DNA from: Lachnospiraceae bacterium
Lineage (GTDB): Bacteria; Bacillota; Clostridia; Lachnospirales; Lachnospiraceae
Direction: 5' to 3'
Length of the DNA: 64,000 nucleotides
Assembly (NCBI GenBank): GCA_910575565.1
Contig: CAJTFL010000003.1
Span: 248,001-312,000 of the forward strand
Below, piece by piece: positions 34,443 through 42,894 of the stretch. Position 1 is the stretch's first letter. Each line of letters starts with the position of its first letter. The position numbers and the translations under genes are program-made. The notes under the pieces are model-generated. The model was not told where the DNA came from. It did not search any database and saw only the letters and a list, made by a program, of their open reading frames with translations.

Positions 34443-34883
34443 TCAGCCCTCTGCCTTTAAGGTTTCCACTATCAGCTTAACCCCCTGAACCGCCTTTACC
34501 TTTACCAGAGTCCCAGCCGGGATTTTCTCCCCGTCTTTTTCGGCCCTGGCTGTCCACGGCTGGCCGTCCAGCACGGCAGTGCCGGTTCCCGCTTCATTAT
34601 CCACCTCTTCCGTAACCCTGGCCTGCTTCCCTGCAAGCCCTTCCACATTCGTCTTCTTCGTATGGCGGTTCACATACTGAAGCGCCAGGGGCCTTGTCAA
34701 GAATAGCAGGACAAAAGACACCACCACAAACGCCAGAAGCTGAACCCGCTGCCCCGCTCCAAGAATGCAGAGCACCAGCCCTACCAGGGATCCCCCGGCA
34801 AACCACACGGTGGCCAGGGCAAAGGTAGCCGCTTCAATCCCTAAGAACACGACAAATGCAATCAGCCATCCCAATATCCCCAT
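34443..34883 (-). CDS. NfeD-like membrane protein
   Basis: This 146-residue protein has three membrane helices in its first 75 residues, then an OB-fold NfeD C-terminal domain (LAGKQARVTEEVDNEAGTG, then VLDGQPWTARAEKDGEKIPAG, then VKAVQGVKLIVE). It lacks the serine protease domain, so it is the short NfeD1b class that partners SPFH proteins. It is first in a two-gene operon with the SPFH gene. Confidence 0.92.
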   Translation of the reverse strand: MGILGWLIAFVVFLGIEAATFALATVWFAGGSLVGLVLCILGAGQRVQLLAFVVVSFVLLFLTRPLALQYVNRHTKKTNVEGLAGKQARVTEEVDNEAGTGTAVLDGQPWTARAEKDGEKIPAGTLVKVKAVQGVKLIVETLKAEG

Positions 34884-35075
34884 ACCTTATCCTCCTTTTC
34901 GCCGTCATTTTCCGGGACTTACCCTGCACCTGCTTTTGTGCCTGCCTGCTTTCATGCCTGCCTTCCGGCAAAAGATGCACTGCCCGAAACTGCAGCGATA
35001 ATTCGACAATTTACAAGTTGTTCCATCAGTATAGCACACTTCCCGCCAAAACTCAACTTACGATTTCATGACGAA

Positions 35076-35855
35076 TTATCCCCTTCTCTGCCTGGCCGCC
35101 TCAAACATTAGGATGGATGCCGCCACGGCCGCATTTAAGGACTCCACCTGGCCTTCCATAGGGATCATCACCCTGGCATCCGCTAAGGACAAGGCCTGCT
35201 CCGTCAGGCCGTTAGCTTCATTTCCCACTAAAAAGGCGCAGGGAGCAGTATAATCTTCCAAATCGTAAGAACGGCTGCCTTTTAAGTGGGCCGCATAAAT
35301 ACGGATCCCCTTTTCTTTCAGTTTATTGCAGGCTTCCTCCAAACTTTCCACATAGACGAAAGGAACCCTGCACACCGAGCCCATGGTGGAGCGGATTACC
35401 TTGGGGCTGTACAGATCCGCCGTAGACGGATTCATGATTAGCCCGGTAATCCCTGCCCCTTCCCCGGCTCTTAAGATCGTCCCTAAATTTCCCGGATCCT
35501 GGATGGCCTCCAAGATCATCAGATGGGCTTTTCCCGGCCTGCCTAAAATTTCCTCCAAGGTGGTATGTTTCTGCTTAACCAAAGCCAATATCCCCTGGGG
35601 CGTCTGGGTATCGGCCATCACCTTCATCACCGGCTCCGACACCGTCTCCCAGCGATACCGCTTAAGCATGGCCTTGTGGGCCTCATCCTCCAGGAAACGC
35701 TCCGTCACGTAGATGATCTCCGTATCCTCCGGCTTAAGCTCCCGGCATATCCTGGCTCCCTCGGCCACGTAAAGCCCTTCTTCCCTTCTGGCGCGGGGTT
35801 TTTTCGCCAGGTTCGCCACCCGCCGTACCTGCTTGTTTGTGGTGCTGTTAATCAT
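35076..35855 (-). CDS. TrmH/SpoU-family RNA 2'-O-methyltransferase
   Basis: This 259-residue methyltransferase has an N-terminal substrate-binding domain (INSTTNKQVRRVANLAKKPR, RREEGLYVAEGARI) and a SPOUT knot domain: ILEAIQDPGNLGTILRAGEGAG, FLVGNEANGLTEQAL and IPMEGQVESLNAAVAASI. It methylates a ribose in rRNA or tRNA using S-adenosylmethionine; the exact site is not evident. The ATG at 35855 is chosen because GGAGG lies 5 bases before it and it begins the conserved region. A longer frame to 36020 would run into nadE. Confidence 0.9.
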   Translation of the reverse strand: MINSTTNKQVRRVANLAKKPRARREEGLYVAEGARICRELKPEDTEIIYVTERFLEDEAHKAMLKRYRWETVSEPVMKVMADTQTPQGILALVKQKHTTLEEILGRPGKAHLMILEAIQDPGNLGTILRAGEGAGITGLIMNPSTADLYSPKVIRSTMGSVCRVPFVYVESLEEACNKLKEKGIRIYAAHLKGSRSYDLEDYTAPCAFLVGNEANGLTEQALSLADARVMIPMEGQVESLNAAVAASILMFEAARQRRG

Positions 35856-35877
35856 CTCTTCCTCCATTTTATGCCTG

Positions 35878-37878
35878 CTACAGGCAAATCCTTTCCAAAT
35901 CCTCCAGCCAAATCCTTCTGCACCCATCGCTTGGCATCCGCAGATCTCCCCTGGGGGATACGGACACGGAACCCACCTTGGGGCCGTCTGGCAGGCAGGA
36001 ACGTTTAAACTGCTGGGCAAAGAACCGGCGGTAAAATACTTCCAGCCATTTTTTCACCGCCTCGCCGCTATATTCCCCGGCAAAGGCCTGGACTGCCAAG
36101 CGGTAAATCTTAGATGGCATATAGCCAAAACGCAGCACATAGTAGAGGAAAAAGTCGTGAAGCTCGTAAGGCCCTACCAAATCCTCTGTTTTCTGGGAAA
36201 TCTTCCCGCCTTCCGGCGGCAGAAGCTCCGGGCTTACCGGAGTGTCCAGCACGTCATACAGGACTTTAGACAAAGCCTCGTCCCCGCAGGTATCCGCAAA
36301 ATAACGAACCAAATGGCGGACAAGGGTTTTAGGAACCCCTGCGTTCACCCCGTACATGGACATATGATCCCCATTATAGGTAGCCCAGCCCAAGGCCAGC
36401 TCCGACATATCCCCCGTGCCGATTACCATGCCCCCCACCTGGTTGGCTGCGTCCATCAGCACCTGGGTCCGCTCCCTGGCCTGGCTGTTTTCATAGGTTA
36501 CATCGTGGTTTTCCGGATCCTGGCCGATATCCCGGAAATGAAGGCTTACCGCATCCTTAATCCCAATCTCCTTTAGGCTGGCCCCCACTTTCTTTGCCAT
36601 ATGGCAGGCGTTCTGGTAGGTTCGGTCCGTCGTCCCAAAGCAGGGCATGGTGATGCAGTGGATCTGGCTGCGGGGAATGCCTAAGCTGTCAAAAGCCCTA
36701 AGCGTCACCAGGAGAGCCAATGTAGAATCTAACCCCCCGGAAAGACCCACAACCCCGTAGGTGCAGCCGGTATGCTTTAAGCGCTTCTTAAGCCCCATGG
36801 CCTGGATGGAAAGGATTTCCTCACAACGCTTTTCCCTCTGGCGCTTATCATGGGGAACGAAAGGCGCTTTATCCACAAACCGCCTGATGGAAGGATTCTT
36901 CCCCTCACCGCCTTCCGCCTTGAAATCCCCCTCCTGGCTTTTTAAGGAAAAGGTTACGGTCGTATAGCCTAAATTTCCCTGCCCCTTCCCGGGAAAGCTT
37001 CCCGACTGAACCGCCTGGGTATAAGAAGGGAAGGTGGACATCCTCCGCCGCTCACTGTTTATCCGCTCCAAATCCAAGTCCGCAATCACCATCTCATTGA
37101 CGAACCGTTTCGACTCTGCAAGGCAGGTTCCGTTTTCCGCGATAATGTTCTGGCCGCCAAAGACCAGATCCTGGGTGGATTCCCCCTCCCCGGCATTGCT
37201 GTAAATATAGCCGCACACCAGCCTGGCTGACTGGCCGCAGATCAAATCATGGCGGTACTGATCCTTCCCCGTAGTCTCGTCGCTGGCGGAACAGTTTACA
37301 ATCACCGTGACCCCGGCCATGGCATGGCTTATGCTGGGCGGGCAGGGAACCCACACATCTTCGCAGATCTCCGCGCCTACCACCAGCTCCGGCATCTCGC
37401 TGCAGGAAAACCGGATATGGCTCCCCATGTAAATCCAGTCGTCAAACATCTCATCCCAGGCTTCCACCGTCTCGTCATTTCCCGGGCAGAAATGGCGCAG
37501 CTCGTAAAACTCCGAATAATTGGGCAAATGCTTTTTCGGCACAAGCCCTAAAAGCTGCCCACGGCAGATGGCTGCCCCGCAGTTATAAAGCTTCCCCTCC
37601 ATCTCCCAGGGAAGGCCCACGAAAACCAGCATATTTAAGGCCTGGGAAGCCTTTGCAATCTCCTTTAACTCTTCCTTAGCCTTCCGGATCAAGGGAAACT
37701 GCAAGAATAAATCCTGGCAGGTATAGCCGGTTAGGCAAAGCTCCGGGAATACCATCAGCTCTACCCCTTCCTTTGCCCCCTCTTCCATCAATCTTACAAT
37801 CTGCTCCCGGTTATAAGCCGGATCCGCTACCCGAATGTCAGGGGTTGCCGCGGCAACCCGGATAAATCCGTCTCTCAT
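35878..37878 (-). CDS. nadE: Glutamine-dependent NAD+ synthetase
   Basis: This 666-residue enzyme makes NAD from deamido-NAD using ammonia released from glutamine. Residues 1 to about 300 form a nitrilase-type glutaminase with Glu (MVFPELCLTGYTCQDLF), Lys (PKKHLPNY) and Cys (VIVNCSASDE). The synthetase domain follows with the PP-loop VGLSGGLDSTLALL and GTGDMSELALGW. The C-terminal FKRSCLPDGPKVGSVSVSPR is characteristic of the long form. It lies 22 bases before the methyltransferase gene in the same direction. Confidence 0.95.
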   Translation of the reverse strand: MRDGFIRVAAATPDIRVADPAYNREQIVRLMEEGAKEGVELMVFPELCLTGYTCQDLFLQFPLIRKAKEELKEIAKASQALNMLVFVGLPWEMEGKLYNCGAAICRGQLLGLVPKKHLPNYSEFYELRHFCPGNDETVEAWDEMFDDWIYMGSHIRFSCSEMPELVVGAEICEDVWVPCPPSISHAMAGVTVIVNCSASDETTGKDQYRHDLICGQSARLVCGYIYSNAGEGESTQDLVFGGQNIIAENGTCLAESKRFVNEMVIADLDLERINSERRRMSTFPSYTQAVQSGSFPGKGQGNLGYTTVTFSLKSQEGDFKAEGGEGKNPSIRRFVDKAPFVPHDKRQREKRCEEILSIQAMGLKKRLKHTGCTYGVVGLSGGLDSTLALLVTLRAFDSLGIPRSQIHCITMPCFGTTDRTYQNACHMAKKVGASLKEIGIKDAVSLHFRDIGQDPENHDVTYENSQARERTQVLMDAANQVGGMVIGTGDMSELALGWATYNGDHMSMYGVNAGVPKTLVRHLVRYFADTCGDEALSKVLYDVLDTPVSPELLPPEGGKISQKTEDLVGPYELHDFFLYYVLRFGYMPSKIYRLAVQAFAGEYSGEAVKKWLEVFYRRFFAQQFKRSCLPDGPKVGSVSVSPRGDLRMPSDGCRRIWLEDLERICL

Positions 37879-37971
37879 CTTTTTGGCTCCTTTTTGTAGT
37901 TCATGCGGCAGATATGAGCCGCAAGTTTATCGTTTTTAATTATGGTTGATTTTTTGGAAAATATCAGGTAA

Positions 37972-38040
37972 GATACCAGGAGCAAACGATCGTAAATTTT
38001 GCGCAAGCCTTCTTGCACAAGAAGCACTGAATTTGGTATC
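37972..38040. repeat. Intergenic repeat, family 3 (copy 2)
   Basis: GATACC and GGTATC bound a stretch with GCGCAAGCCTTCTTGCAC in the middle. It matches 24123-24181 in order of blocks (ATACCAGG, an A-rich GACCG/GATCG centre, then a GCAAGC..CTTGCA stem). It lies in the 422-base gap between the divergent nadE and tcdA genes. Confidence 0.45.
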
Positions 38041-38132
38041 AGCCAAAGTATGAAAAACGCTTTTTGCCCTAATATCTAATATAATAGTATAGCACATCTT
38101 AGGGGTGTTGCACAGGGGAATTTTAAGAGAAT

Positions 38133-38265
38133 GTAACTGTTCAGCACCTTCACCGTTACAAGCAAAAATCCATTGAAAATTGCCTGCGGCAATGGGATTT
38201 TTGCCCTATGGCCGAGTTTATCTTACGTTCAGCGCAGTAAATGCGCAGACCTGCCAAACAGTTAC
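38133..38265. repeat. Structured intergenic repeat, family 2 (copy 3)
   Basis: GTAACTGTT (38133) and AACAGTTAC (38257) bound the element. Inside, TTCAGCAC, an AAAAATCC..GGATTTTT hairpin and a GAGTTTATCTTACGTTCAGC block with GCGCAGTAAATGCGC follow in the same order as in the copy at 27399-27554. It lies directly before tcdA, so its promoter must be within or very close to it. Confidence 0.5.
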
Positions 38266-38300
38266 AAGAGAATCCATAAACAGAAAGGAACTTACCGCAT

Positions 38301-39038
38301 ATGCTGCACGAACATTCCAGAACAGAACGATTAATTGGCACGGAAGGGTTAGAAACGTTAAAAAACAGCCACATCCTGGTATTTGGGATAGGCGGCGTCG
38401 GCTCCCACTGCGCGGAGGCCCTGGCCAGAAGCGGAGTGGGGAAATTAAGCTTGGTGGATGGGGACACGGTTTCGCTGACAAACATTAACCGCCAGTCCAT
38501 CGCCCTCCACAGCACTGTGGGAAAAGAGAAAACCCAGGCAATGAAGGAAAAAATCGCCGATATCGCCCCTTCCTGCCAGGTATTTCCCTGGCAGGCTTTC
38601 GTGCTGCCCCAAAACTTAGGAGAGCTGATGGAAAACATCCAGGCGGCGGCAGGACAGCGGCCTGATTACATTATTGATGCCATCGACAATGTTTCGGCAA
38701 AGCTGGCCCTGGCGGAATACGCCTTAACTGCCAAAATTCCCCTAATTTCCTCCATGGGAACGGGAAATAAGCTGCACCCGGAGCTTTTTGAAATTACCGA
38801 TATTTTTAAAACCAGCGTATGCCCCCTCTGCCGGGTCATGCGGAAAGAACTGAAAAAACGGGGCATCCCTGCCCTAAAGGTACTGTACTCAAAGGAAGAG
38901 CCGCGAAAGCCTTTTAAGCTGGAGGGGCAGGAAGAAACCACAAAAGAAGGGCGGCCCATCCCCGGCAGCATCTCCTTCGTGCCTCCCGTGGCGGGGCTTC
39001 TGATGGCTGGGGAGGTGATCCGGGAAATGCTGCCTTAA
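38301..39038 (+). CDS. tcdA: tRNA threonylcarbamoyladenosine dehydratase
   Basis: This 245-residue E1-like (ThiF/MoeB superfamily) enzyme converts t6A at tRNA position 37 to its cyclic form. It shows ERLIGTEGLETLKNSHILVFGIGGVGSH with the nucleotide-binding loop, LVDGDTVSLTNINRQ, YIIDAIDNVSAKLAL, and TSVCPLCRVMRKELKKRGI. It ends with PGSISFVPPVAGLLMAGEVIRE. Length and motifs are those of TcdA (YgdL). AGAAAGGAA precedes the ATG. It is divergent from nadE. Confidence 0.92.
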   Translation: MLHEHSRTERLIGTEGLETLKNSHILVFGIGGVGSHCAEALARSGVGKLSLVDGDTVSLTNINRQSIALHSTVGKEKTQAMKEKIADIAPSCQVFPWQAFVLPQNLGELMENIQAAAGQRPDYIIDAIDNVSAKLALAEYALTAKIPLISSMGTGNKLHPELFEITDIFKTSVCPLCRVMRKELKKRGIPALKVLYSKEEPRKPFKLEGQEETTKEGRPIPGSISFVPPVAGLLMAGEVIREMLP

Positions 39039-39132
39039 ATACGCGATCCGGCAGCTGTCATGAACAGTACCATCTTCCAGTTTATCGTAAGCCCTAAACC
39101 GTCTTCCACAATGAATATGGGCTTGTGATGGG

Positions 39133-39320
39133 CTTAAACCCACTGTACCCTTTTGCTCCGCATTTCTTGCAAAAGCGCAGAATCGTTGCCGCGGAAACTT
39201 AAGCCGTGGCCGCCAATTCCCTGATGGTCATCTTGTTGATTGCGTTCTGTTTTTCACGATACAGTCATAAACGGCAAAATCAAGTTCCGTGAACCTTTCC
39301 ATTACTTCTTTTGAGAACAT
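39133..39320 (-). pseudogene. Relic of an RpiR-family sugar regulator
   Basis: From ATG 39320, after GGAGGTG, the minus strand encodes MFSKEVMERFTELDFAVYD. After a frameshift near 39250 it continues KMTIRELAATA, a stop codon, VSAATILRFCKKCGAKGYSG and FK. This is the N-terminal helix-turn-helix of RpiR regulators. The sugar-binding SIS domain is missing. The rest of the 39039-39629 gap holds a strong hairpin (39347-39380) and the leader of the GerA-type gene. Confidence 0.7.
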
Positions 39321-39346
39321 CGCCAAGCACCTCCAAATGCAAAAAT

Positions 39347-39380
39347 GGGAGCTGCCTTTCCCCCACAGAAAGCAGCTCCC
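39347..39380 (-). terminator. Strong hairpin before the RpiR relic
   Basis: GGGAGCTGC pairs perfectly with GCAGCTCCC, with an inner TTTC/GAAA pairing. On the minus strand it is followed by ATTTTTG, the form of a terminator. No gene to its right is read toward it, so it may be left over from a lost gene. Confidence 0.5.
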
Positions 39381-39629
39381 CCGGTCACGTTCAAAACCGT
39401 CACACTATTAGTTTTATACTTTGGCATCCCCATACCAAAATATGCTGTAAGGCACCCCGTTGTGCTTCTTACAAAACATAATATAGCGCTTTTTCACATA
39501 AATGTCAATGTTTTTCGGCAAATTTTATGAATTTATTCCAAATTCTTATCTTCCCTCATAAACTTTCCTTTGTTGGACACACTAAAGCATGATAAAAAGG
39601 GCGCCCAAACAGCCCAAGGAGGAATGTTT

Positions 39630-41045
39630 ATGAATTTTTCTGCCGATCTGTCAAGCAATCTCCAGCATTTAAAAAATACCCTGCAGGCCGATCGATGCTT
39701 TGATATCGTTTACCGGGTAGTAGAAATCGGAGGGCGCAAAGGATGCCTGTTCTTTGTGGACGGCCTGACAAAAGACGAAGTCTTGCTAAAGATCCTGCAG
39801 GTATTCCAGGCCATTAAGCCGGAAGGGATGCCTATAGACGCCCACGGCTTTTCCAAGCAGCGTATCCCTTACGGGGAAATCGGACTGGTTTCCGACGAAG
39901 CGTCCGCAGTTACCCAGCTCCTTACCGGCATCACCTGCCTGCTTATCGACGGCTACGATCAATGCCTGACCATCGACTGCCGCACTTACCCGGCCAGAGG
40001 GGTTTCTGAGCCGGAAAAGGATAAGGTCATGCGCGGCTCCCGGGATGGCTTTGTGGAAACCCTGATCTTTAACACCGCCCTTATCCGCCGCAGGATCCGG
40101 GATCCGAAGCTGATTATGGAGATCATGAACGCGGGGGAAAGCTCACACACGGACATCGCTGTCTGCTACATGGAAGGACGGGTGGATGAAAAACTGCTCT
40201 CCACCATTAAGGAACGGATCAAAAAGCTCCACGTGGACGCACTGACAATGAACCAGGAAAGCCTGGCGGAATGCATTTACCCCCATAAATGGTACAATCC
40301 GTTTCCCAAGTTCAAATTTTCCGAACGCCCCGACACCGCCTCGGCTTCCATCCTGGAAGGAAACATTGTGATCCTGGTAGACAATTCCCCTGCCGCCATG
40401 ATCCTTCCCTCATCGGTTTTTGATATCATCGAGGAGGCAGACGACTACTATTTCCCTCCCGTCACCGGCACTTACCTGCGCCTTTCCAGGATGCTAATCT
40501 CCCTGCTCACCCTGATCCTGACGCCGCTGTGGCTGGCCTTTCTCCAGAATCCGGAATCCATCCCTTCCTGGTTGGACTTCATCCGCCTGTCCGATCCGCC
40601 CCATGTGCCGGTATTCTACCAGCTGATCATCCTGGAATTTGCCATCGACGGCCTAAGGCTGGCAGCCATCAACACGCCCAGTATGCTGACCACGCCCTTA
40701 AGCGTTATCGCCGGTATCGTCCTGGGAGAATACTCGGTGAAATCCGGGTGGTTCAGCAGCGAAACCATGCTGTACATGGCCTTTGTCACCGTAGCCAACT
40801 ACTCCCAGGCCAGCTTTGAACTGGGGTATGCGCTGAAATTCATGCGGATACTCCTCCTTATCCTCACCGCCCTGTTTAGCTGGTACGGCTTCTGGGCAGG
40901 AATCCTGATTTCCGCCTGCGCCATCGCCTTTAACCGCACCATTGCCGGGAAAAGCTATATTTATCCGCTGATTCCGTTCCGCTTAAAGGAAATTAAAAAA
41001 CGGTTCTTTCGGCAGAGGATTCCGCATACGGAAAAGCAGAAATAG
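39630..41045 (+). CDS. GerA-family spore germination protein, SpoVAF-like
   Basis: This 471-residue protein has a cytoplasmic N-terminal domain (to about residue 280), ending with WYNPFPKFKFSERPDTASAS and ILEGNIVILVDNSPAAMILP. A membrane domain with about five to six helices and a basic C-terminal tail follow. This is the A subunit of germinant receptors or its paralogue SpoVAF. The ERPDTAxAxxLEG motif is shared by both. The typical B and C subunit genes and spoVA genes are absent nearby, so it is a stand-alone member. The ATG at 39630 is chosen because AAGGAGG lies 7 bases upstream. It indicates a sporulating host. Confidence 0.85.
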   Translation: MNFSADLSSNLQHLKNTLQADRCFDIVYRVVEIGGRKGCLFFVDGLTKDEVLLKILQVFQAIKPEGMPIDAHGFSKQRIPYGEIGLVSDEASAVTQLLTGITCLLIDGYDQCLTIDCRTYPARGVSEPEKDKVMRGSRDGFVETLIFNTALIRRRIRDPKLIMEIMNAGESSHTDIAVCYMEGRVDEKLLSTIKERIKKLHVDALTMNQESLAECIYPHKWYNPFPKFKFSERPDTASASILEGNIVILVDNSPAAMILPSSVFDIIEEADDYYFPPVTGTYLRLSRMLISLLTLILTPLWLAFLQNPESIPSWLDFIRLSDPPHVPVFYQLIILEFAIDGLRLAAINTPSMLTTPLSVIAGIVLGEYSVKSGWFSSETMLYMAFVTVANYSQASFELGYALKFMRILLLILTALFSWYGFWAGILISACAIAFNRTIAGKSYIYPLIPFRLKEIKKRFFRQRIPHTEKQK

Positions 41046-41115
41046 GGACGCGGATATTTGGTGCTTTTCTGCGGAGCTGGCTAGCGGAGAATGGCATTTT
41101 CAGGCATCCAGTACA

Positions 41116-41272
41116 CTAGCCGTCTGTGGTGCGTGTACACGAAGAAAACCGTATAAAACGGCGGCGCTTAACGAGGTCTTTCACAAATTTAGCGCCCGTT
41201 CCGTTTTATGTCAAGCGAGAGCGCGTTTTCGTGTGTACATCCACCACAGGCGGCGAACTCGTCAGCCTACGT
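41116..41272 (+). repeat. 157-bp palindromic repeat, family 1 (copy B)
   Basis: The arms CTAGCCGTCTGTGGTGCGTG and its inverse near 41241-41256 enclose further paired blocks (ACACGAAGAAAACCG..CGCGTTTTCGTGTG, ATAAAACGG..CCGTTTTAT) and a central GAGGTCTTTCACAAATTTAG. The same sequence, inverted and about 90% identical by eye, lies at 54602-54756. A shorter relative with the same central motif is at 54951-55086. It fills most of the 41046-41432 gap. Confidence 0.9.
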
Positions 41273-41432
41273 GTCTCATCCCAATCAATAAACTTATCGT
41301 AAGAAACGCAGCTAACACCATCCACTCCCAATACCACCCGATACAACCCAGCGCCAAAACCACCTCACCAGCTATCCAAGTTGACAAAGCATTAATCCCC
41401 CCAAATGGAAACATCCTTACCCTTTCAAAAGA

Positions 41433-41765
41433 TTAAACACCTTTAATAAAATCCTCCCTCATCGGCGTAAACACATCCAAAAGCTTCGTATTCTCCAAAG
41501 CCACCACCCCATGAATCACATTAGGCTTCACATAGTACGTATCCCCTGTCACCAGAACCTTGTCCTCCTGCCCTTCCTCCTGGTACAGAAGGGAACCGGA
41601 AATCAAGTATCCGATCTGCTCATGGGGATGGCTGTGCTTTGCCCCTATGGCGCCTTTTTTAAACTGAAGCTCCACCGTCATCAGATTCGGCGCATACGCC
41701 AGGATTTTCCTGGACACGCCTTCACCAGCCGTCTCTAACGGAATTGTTTTGTTTTCTACATACAT
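41433..41765 (-). CDS. Cupin-domain protein, KdgF-like
   Basis: This 110-residue single cupin has the metal-binding motif GAKHSHPHEQIGYLISG and the second motif VIHGVVALENTKLLDVFTP. KdgF-type cupins open unsaturated uronate rings, and other small cupins with this layout serve sugar-acid pathways. The setting, next to a transporter and hexarate dehydratases, suits such a role, but the substrate is inferred. It is divergent from the AEC transporter gene. AGGAGG precedes the ATG. Confidence 0.75.
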   Translation of the reverse strand: MYVENKTIPLETAGEGVSRKILAYAPNLMTVELQFKKGAIGAKHSHPHEQIGYLISGSLLYQEEGQEDKVLVTGDTYYVKPNVIHGVVALENTKLLDVFTPMREDFIKGV

Positions 41766-41867
41766 ATTTCTTCCTCCTTTAGTCCTTCAACAATTGCTAA
41801 TGCCGTATGCCCAATGCCGAAACAACTATCCCTTAGCAAAACCATTCCCTACTCTTAAAAAAACGAA

Positions 41868-41897
41868 TTAGACAAACCTCCCTCCCCACGCTATACT
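41868..41897 (+). promoter_or_regulatory. Promoter and LysR-type box of the AEC transporter
   Basis: TAGACA (41869-41874) and TATACT (41892-41897) are 17 bases apart. The -35 box lies inside TTAGACAAACCT, which resembles the palindrome TTAGACAAATCTAA before galactarate dehydratase (47459-47472). A shared LysR operator is likely. Confidence 0.55.
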
Positions 41898-41985
41898 AAA
41901 TATAACCTTAAATCTGATCTTAATTTTGTTAATCTTACTAGATCTTACTAAATCTTATTCGATCAATTACGAAGGAGGCCCCACG

Positions 41986-42894
41986 ATGGAAGGTTTTGTA
42001 AATATGGTAAATGCCCAGCTTATTCTTCTGATTTACCTGTGTATAGGGATATATTGCTGCAAAAAAGGGATTATCGATCCCCCTGCCAAGAAAAAATTAA
42101 TCGATCTGATCTTAAAGATTACCTTGCCCTGCATGATTTTCAATTCCTTCAATAAGCCCCTGACCCCGGAGATCCTGCGCAAAACCGCCATGGCTTTTTT
42201 CGTGGCTTTCTGCATTGCCATCCTTTCCTTAATCTGCGGCAAGTTTCTTTACAACCGATATCCCCGGGAGAAGAAAAGCATCCTCCAGTACTGCACCCTG
42301 GTAAACAACTCAGGCTTTTTGGGAATGCCCATGGTATCTTCCGTGTACGGGGCCGACGGGCTTTTGTACGCTTCCATTTTTATTATCCCCAACCGGATTA
42401 TGATGTGGACTGCCGGTCTTTCCCTGTTTACCGTCTCGGATTTTAAGAGCAAGTGCAAGAATATCTTTTTAAACCCCTGCATCATCACGGTGGTTTTAGG
42501 AATCCTCCGGCAGCTTTTTGCTGTCCCCCTTCCTGAATTTTTAGATAAATCTATCGCAAACAACGGGGCAGTCACTTCCCCCATGTCCATGATCGTTATC
42601 GGCACGATGCTGGTGGGCATTCCCTGGAAATCCCTTTTGGAGCCAAGCATTTTCTACCTGACCTTTGTGCGGCTTTTAGCCTTGCCGCTCATTGCCCTGA
42701 TTTTTATGAATATCCTGGGCTTTGATCCTATGCTCAGGGGAGTTTCCCTGATCCTTACCGGTATGCCTGCCGGCAGCACCAGCGCCCTTTTGGCCTCCAA
42801 GTACGGAGCCGACACCGACTATGCCTCCCGGTGCATCGTTACCACTACCTTAATCTCCCTGGTGACGATCCCCATCCTGATGCTGTTTATTTAG
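41986..42894 (+). CDS. AEC-family transporter
   Basis: This 302-residue membrane protein of the auxin efflux carrier (AEC) family has about ten helices. The conserved Asn/Pro-containing regions are visible: LKITLPCMIFNSFNKPLTPE and CTLVNNSGFLGMPMVSSVYG in the first half, and the second half ends with LTGMPAGSTSALLASKYGAD. Bacterial members carry malate, malonate or other organic acids. In this setting it may carry hexarates or their products. ATG 41986 has GAAGGAGG seven bases upstream. Its stop overlaps the end of the convergent binding-protein gene by 8 bases. Confidence 0.88.
   Translation: MEGFVNMVNAQLILLIYLCIGIYCCKKGIIDPPAKKKLIDLILKITLPCMIFNSFNKPLTPEILRKTAMAFFVAFCIAILSLICGKFLYNRYPREKKSILQYCTLVNNSGFLGMPMVSSVYGADGLLYASIFIIPNRIMMWTAGLSLFTVSDFKSKCKNIFLNPCIITVVLGILRQLFAVPLPEFLDKSIANNGAVTSPMSMIVIGTMLVGIPWKSLLEPSIFYLTFVRLLALPLIALIFMNILGFDPMLRGVSLILTGMPAGSTSALLASKYGADTDYASRCIVTTTLISLVTIPILMLFI

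Noticed and set aside
35856..36020. N-terminal extension of the TrmH-family protein
   Set aside because: The extension overlaps nadE, has no family resemblance, and ATG 35855 has a proper ribosome binding site.
38889..39143. 84-codon minus-strand open frame near the RpiR relic
   Set aside because: Most of it is antisense to tcdA and the remainder lies in the relic; no family resemblance was seen.
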